A stretch of 64,000 bases of DNA from Paracoccaceae bacterium (lineage in GTDB: Bacteria > Pseudomonadota > Alphaproteobacteria > Rhodobacterales > Rhodobacteraceae): positions 62,001-126,000 of the forward strand of contig JANSXZ010000001.1 of assembly GCA_024742705.1 (NCBI GenBank). Direction: 5' to 3'. This document shows positions 52,011 through 61,912 of the stretch, piece by piece. A program made the position numbers and the translations under genes. The notes under the pieces were generated by a model that was not told where the DNA came from, searched no databases, and was given only the letters and a program-made list of their open reading frames with translations. Each line of letters begins with the position of its first letter. Position 1 is the stretch's first letter.

Positions 52011-53543
52011 ATGACACAACCTGCGCTGACCTTCTCCGATGATCAGGCCCAAGCCTTCGACAGCGTGACCCGGATGTTGCGCGACGCAGGCGTCGATCTG
52101 CATGAAAGCCTGATCACACCGCCGCGCGGCAAGGGGGGCCATGTCATGGCTCTCATCGGCAAGGCGGGTTCCGGCAAGACCCTGCTTCTGGCCGAACTCT
52201 ACCGTGCCCTGCAAGAGGCCGGTGTCGAGGTCGTGTCGGGCGATTATGAAAGCCGCCGCCGCCGCGATGACAAACGCACGCTGGCCATTCTTGCGCCGAC
52301 GAACAAGGCGGCCAGCGTGCTGCGTTTGCGCGGGGTGCCGGCCACCACCATTCACCGCATCCTTTATACACCGGTCTACGACCCCGAGTACGAACGCATC
52401 GCCGAATGGCTGGCCGGCAATGGTGAACGCCCGGTGATCGAAGGCCTGACCGATCTGGCACTCGACCGGGCGGCGGCCTTCTATGCCGGCAACAAGTCCA
52501 TACCGGGTGCTTTGGCCGCGGCGGGGCTGCGCGGGTCGGATTTCATCACCGGATGGAAACGCCGCGAAGAGCCGCTGGACATCGGGTTCGTCGACGAAGC
52601 GTCGATGCTGGACGACCGCCAGTTCGAGGATCTCAAGGAGATTTTCCCAAACCTGCTGCTGTTCGGCGATCCCGCCCAGCTGGCGCCGGTGAATCAGTCG
52701 GGCACGATGGTGTTCGATCGGTTGCCCGAAGCCGCCAAGCTGACGCTCAGCCGGGTGCATCGGCAGGACGCGGGCAACCCGATCCTCGATCTGGCACATG
52801 CGCTGGCCGATCCCGATCTTGAATTCCACACCTTTGAAAAGATGGTCGAAGACACCGCCCGCCGTGATGATCGCGTTGTCTGGGGCCAGCGTGTCGAAGT
52901 CGATCTGATGGCGCGCTCGCCGGTTCTGGTCTGGCGCAATGCCACGCGCATCCGGCTGATCCACGCGTTTCGCAATGTCTATGGTGCGCCGGAAGATGCG
53001 CTGCTGGAAGGTGAGCCGCTGATTTGCGACGGTCTGGAACTGCCGCTGAAACATCGCAAGAAGCGCCTGGATCTCGAAGCGCGAGGCCTGATCAAGGGGG
53101 CGCAGGTTGTTTATCTGGGGCCGGGCAGCAAACCGGGTTTTTCGCGTCTGCATGTCATGGGGGCCGAAGATCCGCGCGTCAGCGCAGCTTCGATCGTCAA
53201 GATCGAAAAACCCGACGAGGAAGAGCCGTTCATCCCCTTCGCGGCCCGTATGGGGGCGACCTTCCTGCATGGTGCCGCCGTCACGATCCACAAGGCGCAG
53301 GGCAGCCAGTGGGACACCGTTCAGGTGTTCGCGCCGGATCTGTTCGTCGCCGCCCGCATGGGCCGCACGGAAGCCGGCCAGCCGTTGTGGAAACGGCTGG
53401 CCTATGTGGCGATCACCCGGGCCCAGGAAAGGCTGATCTGGGTGGTGCGCAACCGTTTGTCAAAACCCGTCGCGGCCCTGCGGATCGACGATCTGCGCAG
53501 CCTGCCCGCCGCCCCCCTGTCCCTGGAGGCCGAAGACCCATGA
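52011..53543 (+). CDS. RecD-like ATP-dependent DNA helicase
   Basis: A 510-residue SF1B-type helicase. It has Walker A GKAGSGKT near residue 50, AILAPTNKAASVLRLRG (motif Ia), Walker B VDEAS, GDPAQLAPV (motif III), and C-terminal VTIHKAQGSQWDTV and YVAITRAQERLIWV (motifs V/VI). No RecB/RecC partner is seen, so it is a stand-alone RecD-like enzyme, and its repair or replication role is unknown. ATG 52011 is 62 bp after luxI. The stop overlaps the SDR gene (ATGA). Confidence 0.88.
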   Translation: MTQPALTFSDDQAQAFDSVTRMLRDAGVDLHESLITPPRGKGGHVMALIGKAGSGKTLLLAELYRALQEAGVEVVSGDYESRRRRDDKRTLAILAPTNKAASVLRLRGVPATTIHRILYTPVYDPEYERIAEWLAGNGERPVIEGLTDLALDRAAAFYAGNKSIPGALAAAGLRGSDFITGWKRREEPLDIGFVDEASMLDDRQFEDLKEIFPNLLLFGDPAQLAPVNQSGTMVFDRLPEAAKLTLSRVHRQDAGNPILDLAHALADPDLEFHTFEKMVEDTARRDDRVVWGQRVEVDLMARSPVLVWRNATRIRLIHAFRNVYGAPEDALLEGEPLICDGLELPLKHRKKRLDLEARGLIKGAQVVYLGPGSKPGFSRLHVMGAEDPRVSAASIVKIEKPDEEEPFIPFAARMGATFLHGAAVTIHKAQGSQWDTVQVFAPDLFVAARMGRTEAGQPLWKRLAYVAITRAQERLIWVVRNRLSKPVAALRIDDLRSLPAAPLSLEAEDP

Positions 53544-54268
53544 AATCGATACTCATCACCGGTGCCAGCAGTGGCATAGGGCAGGCCACGGCCCAGCTTT
53601 TCGCCACGCATGGCTGGTGTGTCGGCGCTTTGGCGCGTCGTCCCGGCCCGTTGCAGGAGATGGCCGCACAGCATGACGCGATCATTCCGCTGGTCGCCGA
53701 TGTCACCGACGCGGATGCCATTAACGCGGCAGTCGAACGGTTCGCCGGCGAGGCGGGGCACCTGGACGTGCTGTTCAACAACGCGGGGATTTTCACCCCG
53801 GCGGCGCCGATTGATGAAATCCCGGTGGGCGATTGGCTGAATGCGGTGAATGTCAACCTGACGGGCATGTTCCTGGCGGCAAGGGCAGCCTTCGGCGTGA
53901 TGCGCCGCCAGCGCCCCCAGGGCGGGCGGATCATCAACAACGGGTCGATTTCCGCACATGTGCCTCGGCCCGGATCGGTGACATACACCGCCACCAAACA
54001 CGGTGTTACCGGGCTGACCCGCACGATCTCGCTGGACGGTCGGCCTTATGACATCGCCTGTGGCCAGATCGACATAGGCAATGCGGAAACCCCGATGGTG
54101 ACCGCGCTGAACGACAGGCTGCGGGCCGCGGACGAAGATCCCCAACCGACAATGGATGTGGCCGACGCGGCCGCTTCGGTGCTGCACATGGCCAACCTGC
54201 CGTTGCGGGCCAACGTTCAGTTCATGACGGTGATGGCGACGAAGATGCCCTATATCGGGCGCGGCTAG
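53540..54268 (+). CDS. Short-chain dehydrogenase/reductase
   Basis: A 242-residue SDR with the cofactor loop ITGASSGIGQATAQ, NNAG in LFNNAGIFTPAAP, the catalytic Ser in INNGSISAH and Tyr/Lys in YTATKHGV. The substrate is unknown. The ATG overlaps the helicase stop. Its TAG stop overlaps the stop of the converging TIGR02186 gene in a CTAG palindrome. Confidence 0.88.
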   Translation: MKSILITGASSGIGQATAQLFATHGWCVGALARRPGPLQEMAAQHDAIIPLVADVTDADAINAAVERFAGEAGHLDVLFNNAGIFTPAAPIDEIPVGDWLNAVNVNLTGMFLAARAAFGVMRRQRPQGGRIINNGSISAHVPRPGSVTYTATKHGVTGLTRTISLDGRPYDIACGQIDIGNAETPMVTALNDRLRAADEDPQPTMDVADAAASVLHMANLPLRANVQFMTVMATKMPYIGRG

Positions 54269-55029
54269 CTGTCGCGCAGCAGACGGAACGCCGCCGAAGC
54301 GCCCCAACCGGCGGCAATGGCGATGGCCAGCGACATCAACCCATAGATCAGCGGCTGTTCTCGCGACAAGGCATAGAGCCAACGCTCGAGCCCGACCTTG
54401 CGCACATCGATCACCGTCTCATAGTGAGAGATCACCGCGCCGTCACGGGTCAGGAAGATCCGCGTGGCGTAATCGCCTTCTGTCAGATTGGCCGGCAGCG
54501 AAATTTCGGTCCGGAACAGGGTCTGTTGATCGACGGCGACATTGCCCTCGAGAGTCTGGTACAGGTCCGCGTTCTCGCGGATGCGGATCACCGCTTCGGT
54601 GAAGGCGTCGGCATCGGTGATCTCGTCGGGGGCGCCGATTGACCGGATCGCCCGGTGAATCCCGATGCGGTGTCGCAGATCGTCGGTGTCGCGCAGAACA
54701 TCGTCCAGTGGCCCGCTGGACGCGACGGCATAGAAGCTGGGCGCCGCATCCACCTCGAGAGCGTCGGTGTTCACCCAGATCCCGAACCGGTTCTGCTTGC
54801 GACGGACCATCACCGGCAGCGACGGGCCGGCCACGGTGATCACAACCTCGAGAGGCGGGCCTTCGGGAATCGCGGTTTCGCGTTTGACGGCGCCAAAGAT
54901 GAAGATGTCAGAGCCGTCGAACCGCGTGGTTATGGCAACTTCGGCCTTGGACAGGCCCAGAACCACCTCCTCGGATTGCACCAGCGCAGGCCAGAGCAAC
55001 AGGAATGCCAACAGCCACCGCCCGCGCAT
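54265..55029 (-). CDS. TIGR02186-type periplasmic membrane protein
   Basis: A 254-residue protein with an N-terminal signal peptide (MRGRWLLAFLLLWPALVQS) and a beta-rich periplasmic domain (VVLGLSKAEVAITTRFDGSD, IFIFGAVKRE, VVITVAGPSLPVMVRRK). One C-terminal membrane helix follows (LIYGLMSLAIAIAAGWGASA). This is the TIGR02186 layout, usually paired with a TauE-type permease, as here. ATG 55029 overlaps the stop of the TauE gene. Confidence 0.82.
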   Translation of the reverse strand: MRGRWLLAFLLLWPALVQSEEVVLGLSKAEVAITTRFDGSDIFIFGAVKRETAIPEGPPLEVVITVAGPSLPVMVRRKQNRFGIWVNTDALEVDAAPSFYAVASSGPLDDVLRDTDDLRHRIGIHRAIRSIGAPDEITDADAFTEAVIRIRENADLYQTLEGNVAVDQQTLFRTEISLPANLTEGDYATRIFLTRDGAVISHYETVIDVRKVGLERWLYALSREQPLIYGLMSLAIAIAAGWGASAAFRLLRDS

Positions 55030-55943
55030 CAGTGTCCTCCTGCCGGCCCGAGCGAATAAAGCTCGGAAGGTTGCAAAAGCAGATCCAGCGCCAGTTTGCC
55101 ACAGACCGCCAGCACCATGATGGCCAGCAGGATACGCAGTTGTTCGGCCTTCATGTGTACGCCGATGCGGGTGCCGATCTGGGCCCCGACCACGCCACCG
55201 ATCAGCAGCAGCACCGCCAGAACGATATCGACGGTATAGTTCGTGGTCGCATGAAGCAGGGTGGTGAATCCCGTCACGAAAATGATCTGAAACAGCGAAG
55301 TCCCGACCACGACCTTTGTGGGCATGCCCAGCAGGTAGATCATCGCCGGTACCATGATGAAACCGCCGCCAACACCCATGATCGCCGCCAGAACGCCAAC
55401 CACAAGGCCCACGAGCAGCGGCGGAATCACCGAGATGTAAAGGCCCGACACCCGGAACCGCATCTTGAACGGCAGGCCGTGAATCCAGTTGTGTTTCTTG
55501 CGCTGGATCGGCTTGCCAGACTTGGTCTTGCGGATTGCGTTCAGCGATTCCACGAACATCAGCGCACCGATCACGCCAAGAAAGACCACATAGCACAGGC
55601 GCACCAGCAGATCGACCTGGCCCAGCGCCTTGAGATAGTTGAACAGCAGCACGCCCAGCGCGGCGCCGATCAGGCCGCCGATCAGCAGCACCGTTCCCAT
55701 GCGCAGATCGACTGTCTTTCGTCGGAAATGCGCCAGAACCCCGGAAAACGACGAAGCGACGATCTGGTTCGCCTCGGTCGCTACGGCCACCGCCGGGGGG
55801 ATACCGATGAAGAACAGCAGCGGTGTCATCAGGAAACCGCCGCCCACCCCGAACATCCCGGACAGCACCCCGACCATGCCACCCAGCCCCAGCAGCAGGA
55901 AGGCGTTGACCGATACTTCGGCGATGGGAAGGTAGATCTGCAT
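55029..55943 (-). CDS. TauE/SafE-type anion transporter
   Basis: A 304-residue membrane protein with 8-9 helices and the repeated GxFGVGGGFLMTPLLF / GVLAAIMGVGGGFIMVPAMIY glycine motif of TauE/SafE carriers. With the TIGR02186 gene downstream (shared base at 55029) it is a two-gene unit. The pairing suggests a sulfur-oxyanion or sulfonate exporter with an accessory periplasmic protein. A paralogue is at 33201. Confidence 0.85.
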   Translation of the reverse strand: MQIYLPIAEVSVNAFLLLGLGGMVGVLSGMFGVGGGFLMTPLLFFIGIPPAVAVATEANQIVASSFSGVLAHFRRKTVDLRMGTVLLIGGLIGAALGVLLFNYLKALGQVDLLVRLCYVVFLGVIGALMFVESLNAIRKTKSGKPIQRKKHNWIHGLPFKMRFRVSGLYISVIPPLLVGLVVGVLAAIMGVGGGFIMVPAMIYLLGMPTKVVVGTSLFQIIFVTGFTTLLHATTNYTVDIVLAVLLLIGGVVGAQIGTRIGVHMKAEQLRILLAIMVLAVCGKLALDLLLQPSELYSLGPAGGH

Positions 55944-56031
55944 TCACACTCCAGCGGTCGCGCGAAGCTATGTTACGGCTTGCATCCACCAATGCGGCGG
56001 CAGACCGGCGTCCGTCAAGGGCTATGTCGGA

Positions 56032-56997
56032 TTATCTTTCCTTCACATACGGTTCTCCGCCGGCGCGTGGCGGAATCGCCTTGCCCACGAAGCCGGCCAG
56101 GATCACCACCGTCAGGATATAGGGCAGGGCGTCCATCGCCTGCACCGGGATGACGATCCCGCCCAGATCGATGTTCTGGTAGCGCAGCGCGATGGCCTGA
56201 AGAAACCCGAACAGCAAACAGGCATAAAGCGCGTGCCAGGGCCGCCATTTCGCAAAGATCAGCGCCGCAAGCGCAATGAAACCGCGCCCGGCTGTCATGT
56301 CCTTTACGAACCCGGCCTGCAAAGCCGTGGCCAGGTAGGCGCCGGCGATCCCGCACAGCACGCCACAGATCGCCACGGCCGCAAAGCGCAGCCCGACAAC
56401 CGACACTCCTGCGGTATCCACCGCCGCCGGGTTTTCACCCACCGCGCGCAAACGCAGCCCGAACCGCGTCCGGAACAGGATCCACCATGTGGCGGGCACC
56501 GCCAGAAACGCAATGTAAACCAGAACCGAATGGCCCGACAGCAGTTCCGAATAGATCGGGCCGATCACCGGCACCTTTGCCACGGCATCCGCGAAGGGCA
56601 GGGTGATCGGGGCGAATCGGGCCCCGCCCATCAATGAAGGCGTCCGCCCGCCCTGGCTGAACCAGTCCTGCGCGATCAGAACCGTCAGACCCGCCGCGAG
56701 AAAGTTGATCGCCACCCCCGAGATCAGTTGATTGCCCCGGAAGGTGATGGATGCCAGCCCGTGCAGACCGCTCAGAACCATCGACGCGGCGATCCCCGCC
56801 AGCAGGCCCAACCAGACCGACCCGGAAACCGCCGCAACCGCCGCTGAAAAGAAGGCTGCGGCCAGCATCTTGCCCTCGAGGCCGATGTCGAAAATGCCGG
56901 CACGTTCGCTGAACAGCCCCGCCAGACAGGCCAGAAGCAGCGGTGTCGCCAGCCGCACCGTGCTGTCGAGCACCTGTATCACGGTCAGGAAATCCAT
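56032..56997 (-). CDS. Nucleoside-type ABC transporter permease (NupQ/YufQ-like)
   Basis: A 321-residue permease with about 8 membrane helices. The LLLACLAGLFSERAGIFDIGLEGKML block is the EAA-like region of the YufQ/NupQ group. I chose ATG 56997, which overlaps the upstream stop and follows AGGAG at good spacing; GTG 57000 is a rival. It is the last gene of a BMP-ATPase-permease-permease row. Confidence 0.88.
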   Translation of the reverse strand: MDFLTVIQVLDSTVRLATPLLLACLAGLFSERAGIFDIGLEGKMLAAAFFSAAVAAVSGSVWLGLLAGIAASMVLSGLHGLASITFRGNQLISGVAINFLAAGLTVLIAQDWFSQGGRTPSLMGGARFAPITLPFADAVAKVPVIGPIYSELLSGHSVLVYIAFLAVPATWWILFRTRFGLRLRAVGENPAAVDTAGVSVVGLRFAAVAICGVLCGIAGAYLATALQAGFVKDMTAGRGFIALAALIFAKWRPWHALYACLLFGFLQAIALRYQNIDLGGIVIPVQAMDALPYILTVVILAGFVGKAIPPRAGGEPYVKER

Positions 56998-58091
56998 CAC
57001 GCTCTCCTTTTGCGCAGCCGCAGAAACAGCGCTTCAAGCGGCATACGCACCATGTTGTCCAGTGCCCCGGTGAACAGGATCACCAGCGCCTGGATCACCA
57101 CGATCAGTTCGCGCGGAATCGATGTCCAGAGTGCAAGCTCGGCACCGCCCTGATAGAGAAACCCGAAGAGAATCGCGGCCAGGAAAACGCCGAACGGATG
57201 GCTGCGCCCCATCAGGGCGACCGCGATCCCGATGAAACCCGCGCCTTCTGTGGCATTCAGCACCAGACGTTCGGCCTCGCCCATGACGTTGTTGATGGCC
57301 ATCATGCCGGCCAGCGCCCCCGAGATGATCATCGCGATCATGGTGATCTTGAACGGTGATATCCCGGCATAGAGAGCGCCCGTTTCCGAGTGGCCGTAGG
57401 CGCGGATCTCATAGCCCAGACGCGTCCGCCAGATCAGCAGCCACACCAACAGGCAGGCCAGCAGCGCGACCAGAAGGCTCACATTGGCCGGCGCCGCCTT
57501 GGAAAACGCGATGCCGAAGGGCGCCAGCATCTCGTGCAGGGTGGGCAGATGCACCGCTTCGGGAAACCGTGCCGATGCCGGATCCATGCTGCCCGCGGGC
57601 CGCAGCAGATTGACCAGCACATAGTTCAGAACCGCCGCTGCGATGAAATTGAACATGATCGTCGTGATCACGATGTGGCTGCCGCGCCGGGCCTGAAGAT
57701 AGGCGGGCACCGCCGCCCAGACCGCCCCGAACAGCGCCGCGCCGGCGACCGCGAAAATCAGCGCGAAAGACCAGTGCGGCCAAGGCACATAGAGCGCCAC
57801 GAGAGCAACGCCCAGACCGCCCAGCATCGCCTGGCCCTCGCCACCGATATTGAACAGACGCGCATGGAAAGCCACCGCGACGGCGAGGCCCGTGAACATG
57901 AAATTGGTGGCATAATACAGCGTGTAGCCCCAGCCATAGGTCGATCCCAGCGCCCCGTCGACCATCAGCCGCACCGCCGCGACCGGGTCTTCTCCGATGG
58001 CCAGGATCACCACAGCCGAGATCGCCGCGGCAAGGATCAGCGAAATCAGCGGAATAAGGACCACATCGGCCCAGCGCGGCATCTTCTCCAT
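56997..58091 (-). CDS. Nucleoside-type ABC transporter permease (NupP/YufP-like)
   Basis: A 364-residue permease with about 9 helices. Features are ARLFNIGGEGQAMLGGLGVALV (conserved NIGxEGQ), ARRGSHIVITTIMFNFIAAAVLNYV and TEGAGFIGIAVALMGRSHPFGV, the usual permease pair marks. ATG 58091 has only a weak RBS; ATG 58082 is another option. The gene overlaps the second permease. Confidence 0.88.
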   Translation of the reverse strand: MEKMPRWADVVLIPLISLILAAAISAVVILAIGEDPVAAVRLMVDGALGSTYGWGYTLYYATNFMFTGLAVAVAFHARLFNIGGEGQAMLGGLGVALVALYVPWPHWSFALIFAVAGAALFGAVWAAVPAYLQARRGSHIVITTIMFNFIAAAVLNYVLVNLLRPAGSMDPASARFPEAVHLPTLHEMLAPFGIAFSKAAPANVSLLVALLACLLVWLLIWRTRLGYEIRAYGHSETGALYAGISPFKITMIAMIISGALAGMMAINNVMGEAERLVLNATEGAGFIGIAVALMGRSHPFGVFLAAILFGFLYQGGAELALWTSIPRELIVVIQALVILFTGALDNMVRMPLEALFLRLRKRRA

Positions 58092-58188
58092 CTCAGGGTC
58101 CGATCCGCCGGCACCGCCGGCCCAAGGCGCAGGGCCGGGCGGGGCCGGCAAGAAAAGCTGTCGGGTTTCGATGCATTGCGCGCTCCAC

Positions 58189-59769
58189 TCAGTTCACCGC
58201 CGCCAGGGGATCGCTCTGGCCCGATACGCCCGCCATCAGCAGCCCCAGTTCCTTTTCATCGGTTTCACCGGGCAGCCGTTCGCCCATGATGTGCCCGTCG
58301 AACATCACCGCCACCCTGTCGGACAGCGACAGGATTTCTTCAAGTTCGACCGATACCAGAAGGATCGCCTTGCCCTGATCGCGCAGGGCCATGATCTGCT
58401 TGTGAATGAATTCGATCGCGCCGATATCCACGCCGCGCGTGGGCTGCCCGATCAGCAGCAGATCGGGATTGCGTTCGATTTCCCGCGCCACGACGATCTT
58501 CTGCTGATTGCCGCCGGAAAAATTCCGCGCGGTCTGCCAGCCATTGGCCGGCCGGATGTCGAATTTTTCGATCTTCGCATCGGTATCGGCACGCAGCGCG
58601 GCGTTGTTCATCAGCACGCCGGACCGGTAGGCGGGATCGTGATGATAGCCGAAGGCGACGTTTTCCCAGGCATGGAAATCCATGATCAGGCCTTCCCGCT
58701 GGCGATCTTCGGGGACATGCGCGATGCCCCGGTTGCGGCGCCCCCGCCCGTCCGCGTGCGGCCCGGCCAGGTCCAGCGGCGCGCCGTTCAGCAGCACCGC
58801 GCCCTTGCCGCCGCGCATGCCGCCCAGAAGTTCCAGCAGCTCGGACTGGCCGTTGCCGGCCACACCGGCAATCCCGACGATCTCGCCGGCGCGCACCGTC
58901 AGGTCGATGCCCTTCACCCGCTCTACGCCCTTTTCGTCGCTCACATGCAGGCCGCGGATTTCCAGAACCGTGGCGCCGGGCCGGGCCGGAGTCTTGTCGA
59001 CGCGCAGCAAAACCTTGCGCCCGACCATCAGTTCGGCCAGTTCCGCGGGGCTGGTTTCGCTGGTGCGCACCGTCGCTGTCATCTCGCCGCGCCGCATCAC
59101 GCTGACGGTGTCGGTTATGTCCATGATCTCGCGCAGCTTGTGGGTGATCAGAACGATGGTCTTGCCCTCTGCGCGCAGCCTGTCGAGAATGCGGAACAAC
59201 TGATCCGCCTCGGACGGCGTCAGCACCCCGGTGGGTTCGTCCAGAATCAGGATGTCCGCCTGCCGGTACAGCGCCTTCAGGATCTCGACGCGCTGCTGCA
59301 TCCCAACCCCGAGATCCTCGATCACCGCGTCAGGATCGACGTTGAGGCCATATTCAGACGCAAGGTCCAGAAGACTGCGCCGCGCCTTCGCCAGCGACGG
59401 GCGCAACAGCCACCCTTCCTCGGCTCCCAGAACGATGTTTTCCAAAACGGTGAAGTTTTCCACCAGCTTGAAGTGTTGAAACACCATCCCGATGCCCGCC
59501 GCGATGGCTGCCTGGCTATCGGGGATTTCGGTCTTGCGGCCGGCGATGAAAATCTCGCCTTTGTCGGCCTTGTAAAAGCCGTAGAGAATGGACATCAGCG
59601 TGCTTTTGCCGGCGCCGTTTTCACCGATGATGCCGTGGATCGTGCCCGGCATCACGCGGATCGAGATGTCCTTGTTGGCCTGCACGGGACCAAAGGATTT
59701 TGAAATCCCGCGCAGTTCGATTGCCGGAGCGGCGCTGGTGTGCCGCTCCGGCCCGGAGCTTGCCGACAT
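58189..59769 (-). CDS. Duplicated ABC ATPase of a nucleoside transporter (NupO-like)
   Basis: A 526-residue protein with two ABC domains. Domain 1: Walker A GENGAGKST, signature LGVGMQQRVEI, Walker B ILILDEPTGVL. Domain 2: degenerate Walker A GVAGNGQSE, signature FSGGNQQKIVV and DLLLIGQPTRGVD. This asymmetry is typical of sugar/nucleoside (BMP-type) transporters. It begins 2 bp after the BMP gene stop. Confidence 0.93.
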   Translation of the reverse strand: MSASSGPERHTSAAPAIELRGISKSFGPVQANKDISIRVMPGTIHGIIGENGAGKSTLMSILYGFYKADKGEIFIAGRKTEIPDSQAAIAAGIGMVFQHFKLVENFTVLENIVLGAEEGWLLRPSLAKARRSLLDLASEYGLNVDPDAVIEDLGVGMQQRVEILKALYRQADILILDEPTGVLTPSEADQLFRILDRLRAEGKTIVLITHKLREIMDITDTVSVMRRGEMTATVRTSETSPAELAELMVGRKVLLRVDKTPARPGATVLEIRGLHVSDEKGVERVKGIDLTVRAGEIVGIAGVAGNGQSELLELLGGMRGGKGAVLLNGAPLDLAGPHADGRGRRNRGIAHVPEDRQREGLIMDFHAWENVAFGYHHDPAYRSGVLMNNAALRADTDAKIEKFDIRPANGWQTARNFSGGNQQKIVVAREIERNPDLLLIGQPTRGVDIGAIEFIHKQIMALRDQGKAILLVSVELEEILSLSDRVAVMFDGHIMGERLPGETDEKELGLLMAGVSGQSDPLAAVN

Positions 59770-59771
59770 GC

Positions 59772-60770
59772 TCAGAAATCCAGAGCCGGGCAGCTGTCGT
59801 TGGTGTAATAGGCGGCCACTTCCAGTTCGCCCGAGATGATCTTGGCGCGCGCCTCGTCCACCATCGCCTGCATTTCGGCGCTCACCAGCGACGCGTTGTT
59901 CTCATCCAGGGCATAGCCCACGCCTTCTTCCGCCAGGCCCAGAACGAAGACGCCGGTTTCAACCGCTTCACCGGCCTTCATCGCGTCATAGACAGCGACA
60001 TCCACACGCTTCAGCATGGATGTCAGAACCTTGCCGGGGTGCAGGTGGTTCTGGTTGCTGTCCACGCCGATCGAAAGGATGCCTTCGTCGGCGGCCGTTT
60101 GCAGAACGCCCACGCCGGTGCCACCGGCCGCGGCATAGATCACGTCGGCGCCCTGGCTGATCTGCGATTTGGTCAGTTCCGAACCCTTGACCGGGTCGTT
60201 CCAAGCCGAAGGTGTGGTGCCCGTCATGTTGGCGACGATGGTCGCATCGGGGTTCACCGCCTTCACACCCTGCGCATAGCCGCAGCCGAAATGTCGGATC
60301 AGCGGAATGTCCATGCCACCGATGAAGCCCACGGTGTCGCTTTCGGATGCCATCGCGGCCATCATGCCCACCAGATACGATCCCTCGTGTTCGGCAAATC
60401 CGATCTGCCGGATGTTGGGAGCGTCCAGCCATGTCACGTCGATCGCGACGAATTTGGTGTCGGGGTAATCGGGGGCGACGGCGCTCAGCGGATCGGCCAT
60501 GGCAAAGCCCATCGTGATCACCGGGTTCGCGCCGGCTTCGGCAAAGCGGCGCAGCGCCTGTTCGCGCTGGGCTTCGGATTGCAGTTCGATCTCGCGGTAG
60601 GTGCCGCCGGTTTCATCGGCCCAGCGTTGCGCGCCGTTGTGCGCGGCCTCGTTGAAGGATTTGTCGAACTTGCCGCCCAGGTCGAAGATCAGGGCGGGTT
60701 CGGCGAGGGCCGCGCCAGCGCTCAGTGCGAGGCCGGCGGCAGCGCCGAGAAGTTTGGTCATCAGGGTCAT
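59772..60770 (-). CDS. BMP-family periplasmic nucleoside-binding protein
   Basis: A 332-residue binding protein with a signal peptide (MTKLLGAAAGLALSAGAALA). The LIFDLGGKFDKSFNEAAHNGAQR opening is typical of BMP proteins, as are VAIDVTWLDAPNIRQIGFAEHEGSYLVG and GMAGxS-like FIGGMDIPLIRHFGCGY. No lipobox, so it is soluble. It heads a four-gene importer for nucleosides. The substrate is inferred from family. Confidence 0.92.
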   Translation of the reverse strand: MTLMTKLLGAAAGLALSAGAALAEPALIFDLGGKFDKSFNEAAHNGAQRWADETGGTYREIELQSEAQREQALRRFAEAGANPVITMGFAMADPLSAVAPDYPDTKFVAIDVTWLDAPNIRQIGFAEHEGSYLVGMMAAMASESDTVGFIGGMDIPLIRHFGCGYAQGVKAVNPDATIVANMTGTTPSAWNDPVKGSELTKSQISQGADVIYAAAGGTGVGVLQTAADEGILSIGVDSNQNHLHPGKVLTSMLKRVDVAVYDAMKAGEAVETGVFVLGLAEEGVGYALDENNASLVSAEMQAMVDEARAKIISGELEVAAYYTNDSCPALDF

Positions 60771-60920
60771 GGAAGTCTCCCGGTTGGTTTTTTGTTTTGC
60801 GGCGGCACGGTGCTGGGTGCCGTCCGGTCAATCGATCAGATCGTTGAGATCAACAGAATAAGGCCGCAGGTGCCAATGAGGGTCAATAGCAAACTGGGTC
60901 GCGGAGCGCCGATTGGGTGG

Positions 60921-61328
60921 CTAACCCGGGGTCAGGGAACGCGACATCAGCAGCGCGTCGATTCCGCCGTCGTAATAGCCCGCGCGACAGCCGGTCACGG
61001 CATAGCCGCAGCCAGCATAGAGCGCGCGCGCCGGCGCGTTGTCGCGCGCCACTTCCAGGTAGGCGCGGGCGGCGCCAGCATCGCGCGCGCGGTCGTGCCA
61101 TGCGGCCATCAGCCCGCGCGCGATGCCGCGTTTGCGCCACGCGCGGTGCACCACGATTGTCAGCAGTTCGGCCTCGTCCAGCACGCAGCGCACAACCGCG
61201 AAACCGTGGGTGTCGCCGACGTGAAACGTGGTGTCGGCGCGCAGCAGCCCGGCGAATTCGGCGGCCGTCCAGGGGCGGCCCGCGTCATAGGCCGCAAGGT
61301 GCAGCCTGGCCATGTCGTCGGGTGTCAT
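60921..61328 (-). CDS. rimI: Ribosomal-protein-S18-alanine N-acetyltransferase-like GNAT
   Basis: A 135-residue GNAT protein with the acetyl-CoA loop RAWRKRGIARGLMAAW and the ARAYLEVARDNAPARALYAGCGY block typical of RimI. It follows tsaB with a 4-nt overlap, the usual tsaB-rimI order. No stop or frameshift is seen. RimI versus another small GNAT cannot be settled by sequence alone. Confidence 0.85.
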   Translation of the reverse strand: MTPDDMARLHLAAYDAGRPWTAAEFAGLLRADTTFHVGDTHGFAVVRCVLDEAELLTIVVHRAWRKRGIARGLMAAWHDRARDAGAARAYLEVARDNAPARALYAGCGYAVTGCRAGYYDGGIDALLMSRSLTPG

Positions 61329-61912
61329 CCGTCCAGCATGACCGGCGGCAGATCGCGCGCCGGTGCGGCATCCGCGGCGCGGACATACAGCGGCACCGGC
61401 GGCGCGTGACCATCGCCCTGGTGCCGGGCGGCCGCGATCCGTGCGATCGCACGGACCAGATCGGCGGTTTCGGGCTGTGGCAGGAAGCGGCCGGTCTGAT
61501 CTTCGGCGGCGGCCATGAAAGGGCCTGACGCGCCCATCAGATAGATCTGGCCGCGAGGCGCCGGCACACAGACGGCGGTGCCCGGCGGATGGCCCAGCGC
61601 GCGGGCTTCAAACCCGTTCACACCGATCACCGGCACACCCAGCCCAAGGCCAAGCCCCCGCGCGGCGGCCACCGCCACGCGGATACCGGTGAAATTGCCC
61701 GGACCAACGCCGACCCCCAGCGCCGACAGATCGCGCCAGCCCACCGAACCGCGCGCCAGCATCGCCTCGAGCATCGGCATCAGCCGCTCGGCCTGGCCGC
61801 GCGTCATCGGTTCGACCCGGGTGTCGATGATCCGGTCCGCGCACAACAAAGCGGCCGCGCAATGCGCGGCCGATGTATCGAAAGCAAGGATCAGGGGGTC
61901 AGACCGCGACAG
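61325..61912 (-). CDS. tsaB: tRNA threonylcarbamoyladenosine protein TsaB with probable CTG start
   Basis: TsaB is the partner of TsaD in making t6A37 in tRNA. The frame holds the expected N-terminal LILAFDTSAAHCAAALL strand (ASKHA fold) and VGVGPGNFTGIRVAVAAARGL. A TGA lies in frame at 61927-61925, and between it and that strand there is no ATG, GTG or TTG. The first of these is TTG 61852, too late. CTG 61912 has GAGGTG 4 bp upstream and gives 195 residues; CTG 61894 is an alternative. It overlaps the NifU gene by 14 bp. Confidence 0.82.
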   Translation of the reverse strand: MSRSDPLILAFDTSAAHCAAALLCADRIIDTRVEPMTRGQAERLMPMLEAMLARGSVGWRDLSALGVGVGPGNFTGIRVAVAAARGLGLGLGVPVIGVNGFEARALGHPPGTAVCVPAPRGQIYLMGASGPFMAAAEDQTGRFLPQPETADLVRAIARIAAARHQGDGHAPPVPLYVRAADAAPARDLPPVMLDG